Numbered from the stretch's first letter, positions 1 through 5,393 are shown. The stretch: 5,408 nucleotides of DNA from Phycisphaerae bacterium (GCA_030614945.1 JAUXAH010000149.1:1-5408); one strand, 5' to 3'. The notes: generated by a model from the sequence alone, not told the origin. Made by a program: numbers and translations.

Positions 1-480
1 AAGTTTCACGTTTACATTGAAACCAGTGTCTGGAGTTTCGTTTTTGCCGAAGACGTGCCGGACTATCGAGCTGACACATTAACATTCTTTGAACTTTGCA
101 AAAAACGAGCTTTTGAACCTTATATTTCCAGGGTGGTTTTAGGTGAAATCCGGCGTGCCGATGCACCGTTACGGAAACGTTTGGAAGAGCTTATTCGCGA
201 CGTCAAGCCGGTGCTGCTCTCGACCTTACCGGAAGCGGACAGTCTTTCGGAAGCGTTCCTTCGTGAAAATGTCGTTCCTGCTGGCAGGCCGGAAGATGCT
301 CGACACGTCGCGATTGCTATTGTTCAGGGGATGGATGTGCTGGTTTCGTGGAATTTCAGACATATTGTAAACATCAGACGCGAAGAACGTTTCAATGCTG
401 TCGCTGTTCTCGAAGGCTATCATCACAGACTTCGCATTGTCAGTCCGAAGGAGTTAATCTATGGCGATGAAATCTCGTGA
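1..480 (+). CDS. PIN-domain protein, VapC-like toxin candidate (5' end just outside window)
   Basis: The frame is open from base 1 and gives 159 residues. The GTG at 55 is not a credible start, because the 18 codons before it encode the PIN first strand, VYIETSVWSF. The true start is probably one or two codons left of the window. PIN domains are Mg/Mn-dependent RNases whose active site is a cluster of acidic residues. Candidates here, numbered from base 1, are Glu7 (the position is Asp in many PIN families, but YIET is common in this subfamily), Glu49 in VVLGEIRR, Asp99 in PEDARHVA and Asp112 in MDVLVSWNF. The C-terminal NAVAVLEGY and IVSPKEL stretches are also typical of this group of stand-alone PIN proteins of about 150-160 residues. 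The last 20 bases overlap the next gene, so the two are probably translationally coupled. Family assignment is secure; toxin activity and RNA target are inferred from the family. Confidence 0.88.
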   Translation, partial: KFHVYIETSVWSFVFAEDVPDYRADTLTFFELCKKRAFEPYISRVVLGEIRRADAPLRKRLEELIRDVKPVLLSTLPEADSLSEAFLRENVVPAGRPEDARHVAIAIVQGMDVLVSWNFRHIVNIRREERFNAVAVLEGYHHRLRIVSPKELIYGDEIS

Positions 481-637
481 GAGCAAAATGATTAGTCGGG
501 TGCGCCGCTGGCGGAAAAAGGCCTACCAAGCGGACAAAACCAAACCTTTATCCGAGCAGGCAAAAGAGGACGAAAAACTCGCCCGCGAATTCGACTTGCC
601 GTTGATTCAGACGCACAAGGCCAGCCCTGGCCACTGA
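461..637 (+). CDS. Small basic protein, probable antitoxin partner of the PIN protein
   Basis: A 58-codon reading frame starts at ATG 461, inside the end of the PIN gene in another frame, and stops at TGA 635-637. A second ATG two codons later (467) is also possible. The N-terminal half is strongly basic and probably helical (SRVRRWRKKAYQADK), followed by a charged stretch (PLSEQAKEDEKLAREF) and a short tail, DLPLIQTHKASPGH. Small proteins with a WRRKAY-like helix and a LARxFxLPL-like end often follow PIN genes of this subfamily, as I recall. The 20-bp overlap and matching size suggest a type II antitoxin in toxin-first order. I see no clear ribbon-helix-helix or AbrB DNA-binding domain, so how it would repress or bind the toxin is unknown. 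No good Shine-Dalgarno precedes the ATG, which fits coupling. The frame continues open after the TGA (see the entry at 638). Confidence 0.62.
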   Translation: MAMKSRESKMISRVRRWRKKAYQADKTKPLSEQAKEDEKLAREFDLPLIQTHKASPGH

Positions 638-660
638 TACCAAGATCCTTGGGTTTATTT
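619..660 (+). terminator. Tandem hairpins around the stop of the small antitoxin-like gene, weak terminator candidate
   Basis: Two short inverted repeats follow each other. GGCCA/TGGCC (arms 619-623 and 628-632, four-base loop) lies just before the TGA. CCAAG/CTTGG (arms 640-644 and 648-652, three-base loop) lies just after it and is followed by GTTTATTT. The second could serve as a weak intrinsic terminator for the PIN operon. Its stem is only 5 bp and the T tract is interrupted, so this is tentative. Confidence 0.25.
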
Positions 661-778
661 CACGGACAAGCAAAAAGGGCTAACCAAGCTGGTGCTTCAA
701 AAGTCTTCGCATTGGTTCTGGCCATCGCAGGGCAAAGCATTAGCTGATTATGGCAGCAATAGTCTCAACGTTCATTAA
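638..778 (+). other. Open in-frame extension after the TGA of the small gene (possible decayed C-terminus)
   Basis: The frame of the 58-codon gene stays open for 46 codons after its TGA and ends at TAA 776-778. The translated stretch has three tryptophans and several other aromatics (for example HWFWPSQGKALADYG), a composition closer to a folded protein than to random intergenic sequence. No start codon with a ribosome binding site is evident inside it. It could be the lost C-terminus of a longer ancestral protein, a remnant of an unrelated gene, or chance: roughly one random 46-codon stretch in ten stays open. The end overlaps the 3' end of the convergent minus-strand gene by 14 bases. I recognise no family. 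Confidence 0.25.
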
Positions 779-1601
779 TTTTCCATAGGTTATTTTCTTT
801 GATTAGTTGTAATGAGCCCAATTGCTTATCTTTAAATTGTATTTTCAATACATTGGGCATGTTCTCTGCTTCAAAGAAAAGGTCGAAGTCTGTGAGTTCA
901 AAATCTCCAAGTTCTGTCTCCCATTCATTTTGATACCCTCTGAAAACCTTATCCCAACCCTGCTTTTCAAAACCGGCCTTCATTCTTTCAGAATAGACAG
1001 TCTTGAACAACTCCAGATTTGAGACTTTGATTGAATCCAGCCAATCTGCAATCGGCTTTGCCTGGGGTGGAATTACAGCATTTCTTCTCTGTTTTCTTTC
1101 ATAAGCTGCGAAGGGTTCTCTGCTGAAATCCCCGCCAATGAAAAGCAGGTCGTTTGGTTTATCCTTTGCGGAGGCGGGCATTACGTTGAAGGATTCGGTA
1201 TCGCCCATGGGGTCGCCCTCGCGTTCTCTGAAATAGACAATATGCGGATTGCCGAACAGCTCAATAAGAATAAACGGATAGTCTTTACCCCACCGGGTCA
1301 TTATCCCAGCCATATAGATTGTCTTGTCCTTCAAGAATTTCTCATACTTTGCAGGTATCTTTTGGACAACCGACGGTTCACCGCTAAAGGATATGTAGCT
1401 GCTGGACGTGGTGAGCCCCGGTTGATATCGCTTCCCGAGCAGGCGTTTGGTCAACGGAATGTGAGGCTGTCATCTGCCTTCAAGTCTGCCGGCGACTACA
1501 TTTTCTTTGTTTGCTTTGACCTTAAAAGAGCCAGCCACCATAGCCGAGGAGACGACCAACAGCGCTATAAGTGACACCAATAAAAAGAATCGTTTTTTCA
1601 T
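765..1601 (-). pseudogene. Secreted protein of unknown function, interrupted by an in-frame TGA at codon 44
   Basis: Reading leftward from ATG 1601, a good ribosome binding site precedes a clear Sec signal peptide: MKKR followed by a hydrophobic core FFLLVSLIALLVV, with cleavage likely near SSAMVAG. The frame runs 43 codons to TGA (1472-1470) and then, without any frame change, stays open for 234 more codons to the TGA at 767-765. The exported N-terminus and the downstream body therefore fit one 278-codon gene broken by a single nonsense codon. The TTG at 1454 is an arbitrary start for the body. The body has a middle part (KIPAKYEKFLKDKTIYMAG, then a stretch ending FGNPHIVYF) and a C-terminal 90 residues whose pattern (SNLELFKTVYSERM, GFEKQGW, ending LIKENNLWKINER) resembles NTF2/SnoaL-like domains; that fold call is a weak inference. 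The gene is transcribed the same way as the S24 repressor upstream, with a hairpin between them. Alternatives are a sequencing error, recoding of the TGA, or two compensating frameshifts. Confidence 0.6.
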
Positions 1602-1608
1602 CTCATTT

Positions 1609-1616
1609 CTCCCCTC
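1609..1616 (-). promoter_or_regulatory. Ribosome binding site of the secreted-protein gene
   Basis: GAGGGGAG on the minus strand lies seven bases before ATG 1601. An earlier ATG at 1606 runs into a stop after one codon (ATG AGA TGA), so 1601, which opens the signal peptide, is the right start. The preserved site suggests that any inactivation of the gene is recent. Confidence 0.6.
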
Positions 1617-1671
1617 GTTAATTCCTAATATTAATTAGCCTAACGGAACTGGTCTCGGCTTTTTCCAAAGT

Positions 1672-1691
1672 CCTCTGTGTCCTTCGTAGCT
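1672..1691. repeat. Dispersed-repeat-like motif, CCTCTGTGTCCTTCGTAGCT
   Basis: This spacer sequence resembles the 'CTCTGTGTCCTCTGTGG' type of short intergenic repeat that recurs in many environmental bacterial genomes; the match is from memory. Only one copy is in the window, so repetition cannot be shown here. It lies between the S24 repressor gene and the secreted-protein pseudogene. No function is known to me. Confidence 0.35.
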
Positions 1692-1705
1692 CGATTTTTT
1701 CTACT

Positions 1706-1738
1706 AAATACGAAAAAGGACTACAGTTTTTCGTATTT
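1706..1738 (-). terminator. Perfect 12-bp-stem hairpin at the end of the S24 repressor gene
   Basis: AAATACGAAAAA (1706-1717) and TTTTTCGTATTT (1727-1738) are perfect reverse complements separated by nine bases. The TAG stop of the repressor gene (1723-1721) sits in the loop, so the upstream arm encodes the last residues, KYEK. The downstream arm supplies a T run, but the stem is AT-rich and no further T tract follows. It probably terminates transcription or protects the 3' end of the repressor mRNA before the next minus-strand gene. It could also be a protein-binding palindrome. Confidence 0.5.
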
Positions 1739-2497
1739 TATGATGGCACGGTAGAGGCCGTTGATGCGTTTGCCGTCGATGATTGTGGGGGAATATTTTT
1801 CGTTTCTCGGCTGGAGGCGAACTTTATTGTACGGTTCAAAGAAGACCCTCTTAAAGGCCGTTTCGTGCGGCTCTGCAAAACGAATGAAGCAGTCGTCGCC
1901 ATTGTGCACCTCGGCAACGGGCGAGAAAATCACAATGTCACCCTCTCGGAACTTCGGCTCCATCGAGTCGCCGACCACCCGGACGGCAAAGGCGTTCGGG
2001 TCGTGTAAATCCGGACAGCGAACGTAATCGTCGGCTATACCCACAGGATAGTCTAAATCGTTGAAATCGCTCGGATAGCCGGCTGCAACTTTGTTTATCA
2101 CGGGCACCAATCGGCCGGCCGCCAGAGACGTACCGGCCTGCTCGACGTCCAATTTGCTCCGGGAAAGAATTTCGGTGAGCTGGGCCGCATCAGATTTTCG
2201 TAGCTTCAGATTTTTGATAAACCGCCGCAATTTCTGGTTTTCGGCCTCGGCAGATTCGTATTCCTGACGAACATCAGAGGGCAAGCCTTCCATATGAGCG
2301 ATGTGCAGCAGCAGGCCGGGCTCAAACTCAAGTATCTTTTCGAGCTTTCTTAAAAGCTCATCGCTTGGCGGGTTTTTTACCTTGTCGGTTTCAATGGTGG
2401 ACAGGTAGGGCTTGGAAAAGCCAATGCGACTGCTGACCTCGTCCAGCGTCAGACGCAACTGCTCACGCCTTTTTCTTATTATCTGGCCTAATGACAT
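1721..2497 (-). CDS. XRE-family HTH / S24 peptidase transcriptional repressor (LexA/CI-like)
   Basis: A 258-residue protein starts at ATG 2497. An in-frame TTG at 2536 is possible but would add 13 residues (through FGRDVSTICI) ahead of the usual HTH start. Residues 4-57 form an XRE helix-turn-helix (LGQIIRKRREQLRLTLDEVSSRIGFSKPYLSTIE split over its helices), with SKPYLSTIE the likely recognition helix. Residues 70-130 are a long charged, probably helical linker. The C-terminal 120 residues are a peptidase S24 domain: Ser178 in VVGDSMEP and Lys216 in ETAFKRVFF are the expected Ser-Lys dyad. Ala139-Gly140 in NKVAAGYP matches the self-cleavage site of LexA and lambda CI. It should therefore bind DNA as a dimer and cleave itself, probably when prompted by RecA-ssDNA. 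The HTH is of CI type, not the winged helix of true LexA, so it is better called a CI/HdiR-like repressor. No phage genes flank it. Autoregulation is likely (see 2492-2517). Confidence 0.93.
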   Translation of the reverse strand: MSLGQIIRKRREQLRLTLDEVSSRIGFSKPYLSTIETDKVKNPPSDELLRKLEKILEFEPGLLLHIAHMEGLPSDVRQEYESAEAENQKLRRFIKNLKLRKSDAAQLTEILSRSKLDVEQAGTSLAAGRLVPVINKVAAGYPSDFNDLDYPVGIADDYVRCPDLHDPNAFAVRVVGDSMEPKFREGDIVIFSPVAEVHNGDDCFIRFAEPHETAFKRVFFEPYNKVRLQPRNEKYSPTIIDGKRINGLYRAIIKYEKL

Positions 2498-2517
2498 AAT
2501 ACAAATTGTACTGACAT
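2492..2517 (-). promoter_or_regulatory. Operator/promoter candidate over the S24 repressor start
   Basis: A perfect odd palindrome, TACAAATTGTA (2500-2510), is framed by two direct TGACAT copies (2492-2497 and 2512-2517), 20 bases apart and almost exactly centred on it. The first copy covers the start codon. On the minus strand the palindrome contains TACAAT (2510-2505), a plausible -10 box; the best -35, TTGCAT or CTTGCA 16-17 bases upstream, is weak. Transcription from this box would begin at or a base or two before ATG 2497, giving a leaderless or near-leaderless mRNA, which agrees with the absence of a Shine-Dalgarno. The arrangement suits autorepression by the encoded protein. Confidence 0.45.
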
Positions 2518-2564
2518 CTCTGCCAAATGCAAGCAAAAATTAGATAAATATTTAACAATCTTTG

Positions 2565-2643
2565 ATTCTGAGCAAGAAATCTTATGTTTGCTATGGTGCG
2601 TTATTTTTATTGTAGGCCGGATCCTTCGACTTCGCCTCAGAAT
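2565..2643. repeat. Inverted pair of repeat-like segments in the spacer before the S24 repressor gene
   Basis: ATTCTGAG (2565-2572) and its reverse complement CTCAGAAT (2636-2643) face each other across 63 bases. The right arm belongs to a longer segment at 2619-2647 (GGATCCTTCGACTTCG then CCTCAGAATGACA) that closely resembles the short dispersed intergenic repeat 'TCATTCTGAGCGAAGCGAAGGATCC' I recall from many MAGs and anaerobe genomes. The left arm continues as AGCAAGAAATC, a shorter, more diverged version of the same motif. The pair may be two decayed copies in opposite orientation. The intervening DNA is AT-rich and has no convincing gene. Confidence 0.4.
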
Positions 2644-2669
2644 GACAGCCAAAAAGCTCATTTTCGCTG

Positions 2670-3746
2670 CTAATGAACTCCTATAAGCTCGTAATTGGTG
2701 GTTCCCAGGCCGATACGCTCGGCGTGCTCAATCTGATAATGCGGGCTGAGTTCGTCATTGTCCAGCAATTCGGCCAGTTTTTTACCGGCTTTGTTTTCGA
2801 CCAAATCCAGCGTTGCTTTATCAACGGCCACCGGGTCTGTCGAGGCGGCTATGCCGATATCATCGATTATTCTGGCCAGGTCCGGGGACCTAACACAGTC
2901 GCAATCTTTTGTAACTGAAATGATATAATTGAAAAATGCAGCACTGTTCTTTTTTCCTTTCAGGACACCCATCGCGTGTTCTGCGAGACTCCTTTGCAGT
3001 ATTTCGCTCTCTTCGCCCCAATTACATCTGACGGCGTTGAATCTGCAGGCCACGAGACATTCTGCGCAGCCGATACATTTGTCCCGGTCGATGTGGGCCT
3101 TGACATCATCGAGCGTGATAGCGTCAGCGGGGCAGTGGTTAAAGCATTCGCCGCAACGTGTGCAGTCGTCGCCGATACTGAGCGTAAGTGCTGCGTGCTG
3201 TTTCATTTTGCCCTTTCTGCTTGCACAGCCCATCCCCAACGTTTTTAGCGTGCCTGCCGCGCAGGCGGCAACGTGGCCGGTAAAGTGAGCGACTGAGAGA
3301 ATCGACTGGCATCTTACAATGTCGGATGCGATGAAAACTTCCTTGTTTATTTCGCCGTTGACCTGGACCGGCGTCTGTGATGTTCCAAACAATCCGTCCG
3401 GCGCAAGAAATGGTATGCCAAGCGTGTCTAAACAGAAGCCGTGCTCGGCGGCGAGAATGGTATGGTCGATGGCATTATGCCTTCTGCCGACATAGAGGGT
3501 GCTTGTGTCGGTTACAAACGGTTTCGTTTTCAGTGCAAGCAGCTCGTCAATCAATCCTTTAATGCACGGGGCCGTTATATGCGTGTTGTTATCACCTTCG
3601 CCGACGTGAACCTTGACAGCGGTAAAATCGTTTTCCTTAAAGCAGCTTGCGAATCCGCCTGCCTTAAACAGCGTGCGGGCCTTTTCGGAAATCACTTTTT
3701 CGCCGTCATTAACAAAAGCTTTGATAAAATATACTTTCGAAGCCAT
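2670..3746 (-). CDS. DUF362 family protein with two [4Fe-4S] ferredoxin clusters
   Basis: A 358-residue protein starts at ATG 3746 (MASKVYFIKA). A TTG six codons earlier (3764) is less likely, and neither start has a good Shine-Dalgarno. Residues 1-190 form the DUF362 domain, with the conserved early stretch FTAVKVHVGEGDNNTHI and an SVAHFTGH segment before a cysteine/glycine-rich region (GTLKTLGMGC). Two ferredoxin motifs follow: CTRCGECFNHCP (Cys195, 198, 201, 205) and CIGCAECLVACR (Cys224, 227, 230, 234), each able to hold a [4Fe-4S] cluster. The C-terminal part (about 250-358) returns to DUF362 features, including IGIAASTDPVAVDKATLDLV. Proteins of this family are widespread in strict anaerobes, archaea and planctomycetes; the substrate and electron partner are not established. 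No signal peptide or membrane segment is seen, so it is probably cytoplasmic. It is 88 bases downstream of mntP on the same strand and has its own candidate promoter. Confidence 0.9.
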   Translation of the reverse strand: MASKVYFIKAFVNDGEKVISEKARTLFKAGGFASCFKENDFTAVKVHVGEGDNNTHITAPCIKGLIDELLALKTKPFVTDTSTLYVGRRHNAIDHTILAAEHGFCLDTLGIPFLAPDGLFGTSQTPVQVNGEINKEVFIASDIVRCQSILSVAHFTGHVAACAAGTLKTLGMGCASRKGKMKQHAALTLSIGDDCTRCGECFNHCPADAITLDDVKAHIDRDKCIGCAECLVACRFNAVRCNWGEESEILQRSLAEHAMGVLKGKKNSAAFFNYIISVTKDCDCVRSPDLARIIDDIGIAASTDPVAVDKATLDLVENKAGKKLAELLDNDELSPHYQIEHAERIGLGTTNYELIGVH

Positions 3747-3820
3747 AAAAACTGTCGCTTGCAATTAAAGATATTTGCCGGCCTTTTTGCAGCTGTTCAA
3801 ACCAGCGAAACAGCGTATCC

Positions 3821-3848
3821 ATTATATTGTTTTTTTATCCGACTACAA
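3821..3848 (-). promoter_or_regulatory. Candidate sigma-70-type promoter for the DUF362 gene
   Basis: On the minus strand TTGTAG (3848-3843) and a perfect TATAAT (3826-3821) are 16 bases apart. The -35 box overlaps the end of mntP. Transcription would start near 3814, leaving a leader of roughly 70 bases before ATG 3746. The -10 match is strong and the -35 only half matches, so this is a moderate prediction. Confidence 0.4.
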
Positions 3849-4416
3849 TGACGGTTTGGAAAAACAGATGCTCGATTAGTATTTTTAGGCCGAGGGCGAT
3901 GAGGACGAGACCGCCGAGGGCTTCGATTTTGCTTTCGAAAAAGTGCCCGGATTTTTTGCCGATGAATACGCCAAGATACGAGAGCACGAACGTTACCAAG
4001 CCGATGATTACCACCGCCGGTGCGATTGAAACTCTCAAGAGCGGAAGCGTTATGCCAACGACGAGGGCATCGATACTGGTGGCAACCGACAGAACGAGCA
4101 AAATGAAGATATTGGACGGGTCGAAATTTTCTTTGGCCGGTTTAATCTTGAATGATTCGTAAAGCATTTTGCCGCCGACCGCGCTTAAAAGGCCGAATGC
4201 TATCCAATGGTCATAATTTGCTATGTATTCTTTTACGCTCAACCCTGCCAGAGCGCCTATTAACGGCATAAGTGCCTGAAAGCCGCCGAAAAAAACAGCA
4301 ATTCGAAAAGCGTGTTTTACCTTTAATTGCTTACAGGCTGAGCCGCTAACGATAGAGACGGCAAAGGCGTCCATTGCCAGGCCGACGGCTATAATTATGA
4401 TTGTGATTAAACCCAT
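3835..4416 (-). CDS. mntP: Manganese efflux pump MntP
   Basis: This 193-residue membrane protein matches the size of MntP (formerly YebN), about 190 residues with six transmembrane helices. Hydrophobic segments are visible at about 3-24, 36-58, 71-88, 102-124, 131-152 and 166-186. The family's duplicated motifs are present: GLAMDAFAVS around Asp16 in helix 1 and VATSIDALVVG around Asp116 in helix 4; these acidic residues are thought to handle Mn2+. The protein exports manganese across the cytoplasmic membrane. In many bacteria mntP is preceded by a Mn-sensing yybP-ykoY riboswitch. Here only 39 bases separate it from the upstream thuA-like gene, which leaves no room for one, so expression probably depends on the upstream promoter. 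The Shine-Dalgarno is poor. The frame from the upstream TGA to this ATG is open, but the length and conserved N-terminus show that ATG 4416 is the start. Confidence 0.95.
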   Translation of the reverse strand: MGLITIIIIAVGLAMDAFAVSIVSGSACKQLKVKHAFRIAVFFGGFQALMPLIGALAGLSVKEYIANYDHWIAFGLLSAVGGKMLYESFKIKPAKENFDPSNIFILLVLSVATSIDALVVGITLPLLRVSIAPAVVIIGLVTFVLSYLGVFIGKKSGHFFESKIEALGGLVLIALGLKILIEHLFFQTVIVVG

Positions 4417-4430
4417 AACTGCTTGAGAGC

Positions 4431-4451
4431 GGCCCTGTTCAGGACAGTGCC
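4431..4451 (-). other. Hairpin in the thuA-like/mntP spacer
   Basis: GGCCCTGT (4431-4438) and ACAGTGCC (4444-4451) pair at seven of eight positions around a five-base loop. No T tract follows on the minus strand, so it is not a standard terminator. It could pause transcription, mark an RNA processing site between the two genes, or be chance. Confidence 0.3.
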
Positions 4452-4455
4452 CTTG

Positions 4456-5388
4456 TCATTGCCGGCTCTTGCGCTTTGCGATGTCATTTCCCAGCCACCG
4501 GGCGGCGTTGGCGATGATTTTTAACGGCTCGGGCTGATGGAAGACGTTAAAGTTCTCGTGGCCCGGTCGAAAGTAAAACAGCTTGCCGTTGCCCAGGTTC
4601 CAGACCGCCCCGCTGCGAAATCGCTGTCCCGCCTCCCAAGTCTCCTCAAAGACCACGGCATCGGGAGCCGGCACATGGAACGGCTCGCCGTACATCTCCG
4701 TCTGGGGAAGGGAGAACTGGCGAGGAATGCCGCCGGCGATGGGGTGGCGCCGAAGGAGTGTCTTGAGCTTGCTTGGCTTGCCATGGGCAGCGTACTCCGG
4801 AAAGCAGCAGTTCGGCCGGACAATCCTTACCAGCGTGGTACCGTCTTGTGCTTTTTCACAGGATACCGAGGGCGTTAACTCAGCATCAGGCCTGGGTGGC
4901 TTACGCTGGAATTTGCCCACCCACTCGACCTTCGCTTTGGCCTGTTCAGCTGCGGAGAGCTTAGCCAGTGCGTCTTGCTTCGTCCGCTCTTCCATTGCCA
5001 CGACGAACGGCGTCGCCCAATGCGCCGAATGCAGCACGATGAAAGAGAGTTTGCCGGCTTTGATTCGCTCGACGATGCGCCGGGCCGTCTCCACGGAAAT
5101 CTCACCCTGCCGGACATGCCCCCACCAAATCAGAACATCACAATCATCGAGCAGCACATCCGACAAGCCCTGCTGAGGGTCGTCCATGCCAACCGAACGG
5201 ACGGAAAATCCCTCTTGTTTGCGGAGGTAGTCGGCAATGTGATTTCCAAGAAAGTTTTCATACATAGACTGCTGTTTTGGCTGTCGTTCATCCCAGACGA
5301 CAATTCGTACGGGCTTTTGCTCTACGCAACCGAACGTCGCCACGGCAACCAGCGGTAAAACGAGTGCAAATTTCACAATCAAGCTCAT
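4456..5388 (-). CDS. ThuA-like domain protein, probable lipoprotein
   Basis: A 310-residue protein starts at ATG 5388 behind an excellent ribosome binding site. Residues 1-20 are a signal peptide (MSLIVKFALVLPLVAVATFG) ending at Cys21; the lipobox, TFGC, is imperfect but lipid anchoring is likely. The rest matches the ThuA/trehalose-utilisation family (a class I glutamine-amidotransferase-like fold): VVWDERQ (31-37), DDPQQGLSDVLLDDCDVLIWWGH (69-91, seen in two parts), FIVLHSAHW (116-124), HPIAGGIP (215-222), EMYGEPFHVP (231-240), and FYFRPGHENF (271-280) with IIANAARWLG near the end. Compared with the usual 210-240 residues it carries about 60 extra residues (roughly 133-195, charged, with Cys193 and Cys194). 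Rhizobial ThuA acts on trehalose-derived sugars; exported planctomycete versions probably act on carbohydrate in the periplasm, but the reaction is unknown. It is probably the first gene of a transcript running into mntP. Confidence 0.9.
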   Translation of the reverse strand: MSLIVKFALVLPLVAVATFGCVEQKPVRIVVWDERQPKQQSMYENFLGNHIADYLRKQEGFSVRSVGMDDPQQGLSDVLLDDCDVLIWWGHVRQGEISVETARRIVERIKAGKLSFIVLHSAHWATPFVVAMEERTKQDALAKLSAAEQAKAKVEWVGKFQRKPPRPDAELTPSVSCEKAQDGTTLVRIVRPNCCFPEYAAHGKPSKLKTLLRRHPIAGGIPRQFSLPQTEMYGEPFHVPAPDAVVFEETWEAGQRFRSGAVWNLGNGKLFYFRPGHENFNVFHQPEPLKIIANAARWLGNDIAKRKSRQ

Positions 5389-5393
5389 AATAT

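Noticed and set aside
635..660. SECIS-like hairpin after TGA 635 suggesting selenocysteine
   Set aside because: The stem is only 5 bp with a three-base loop and starts too close to the TGA; it does not match a bacterial SECIS shape.
1383..1530. Alternative reading of the TGA region as paired frameshifts (other frames give PADLKADDSLTF and DQTPAREAISTGAHH)
   Set aside because: Both stretches look protein-like, but using them needs at least two frame changes and avoids other stops only partly. One nonsense codon in a continuous frame is simpler.
1242..1574. 110-codon plus-strand ORF opposite the secreted-protein gene
   Set aside because: It is antisense to the signal peptide and body of the minus-strand gene and shows no recognisable domain. 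It is a shadow of the real coding strand.
3709..3822. 37-codon minus-strand ORF from ATG 3822 in the mntP/DUF362 spacer
   Set aside because: It has no ribosome binding site, its ATG overlaps the likely TATAAT box, and it runs out of frame into the DUF362 gene. Probably chance.
4417..4455. yybP-ykoY manganese riboswitch before mntP
   Set aside because: The spacer is 39 bases and holds one imperfect hairpin, far too short for that riboswitch.
4583..5176. 197-codon plus-strand ORF opposite the thuA-like gene
   Set aside because: Low-complexity Ser/Arg/Pro-rich translation antisense to a well-conserved family; a shadow frame in GC-richer sequence.
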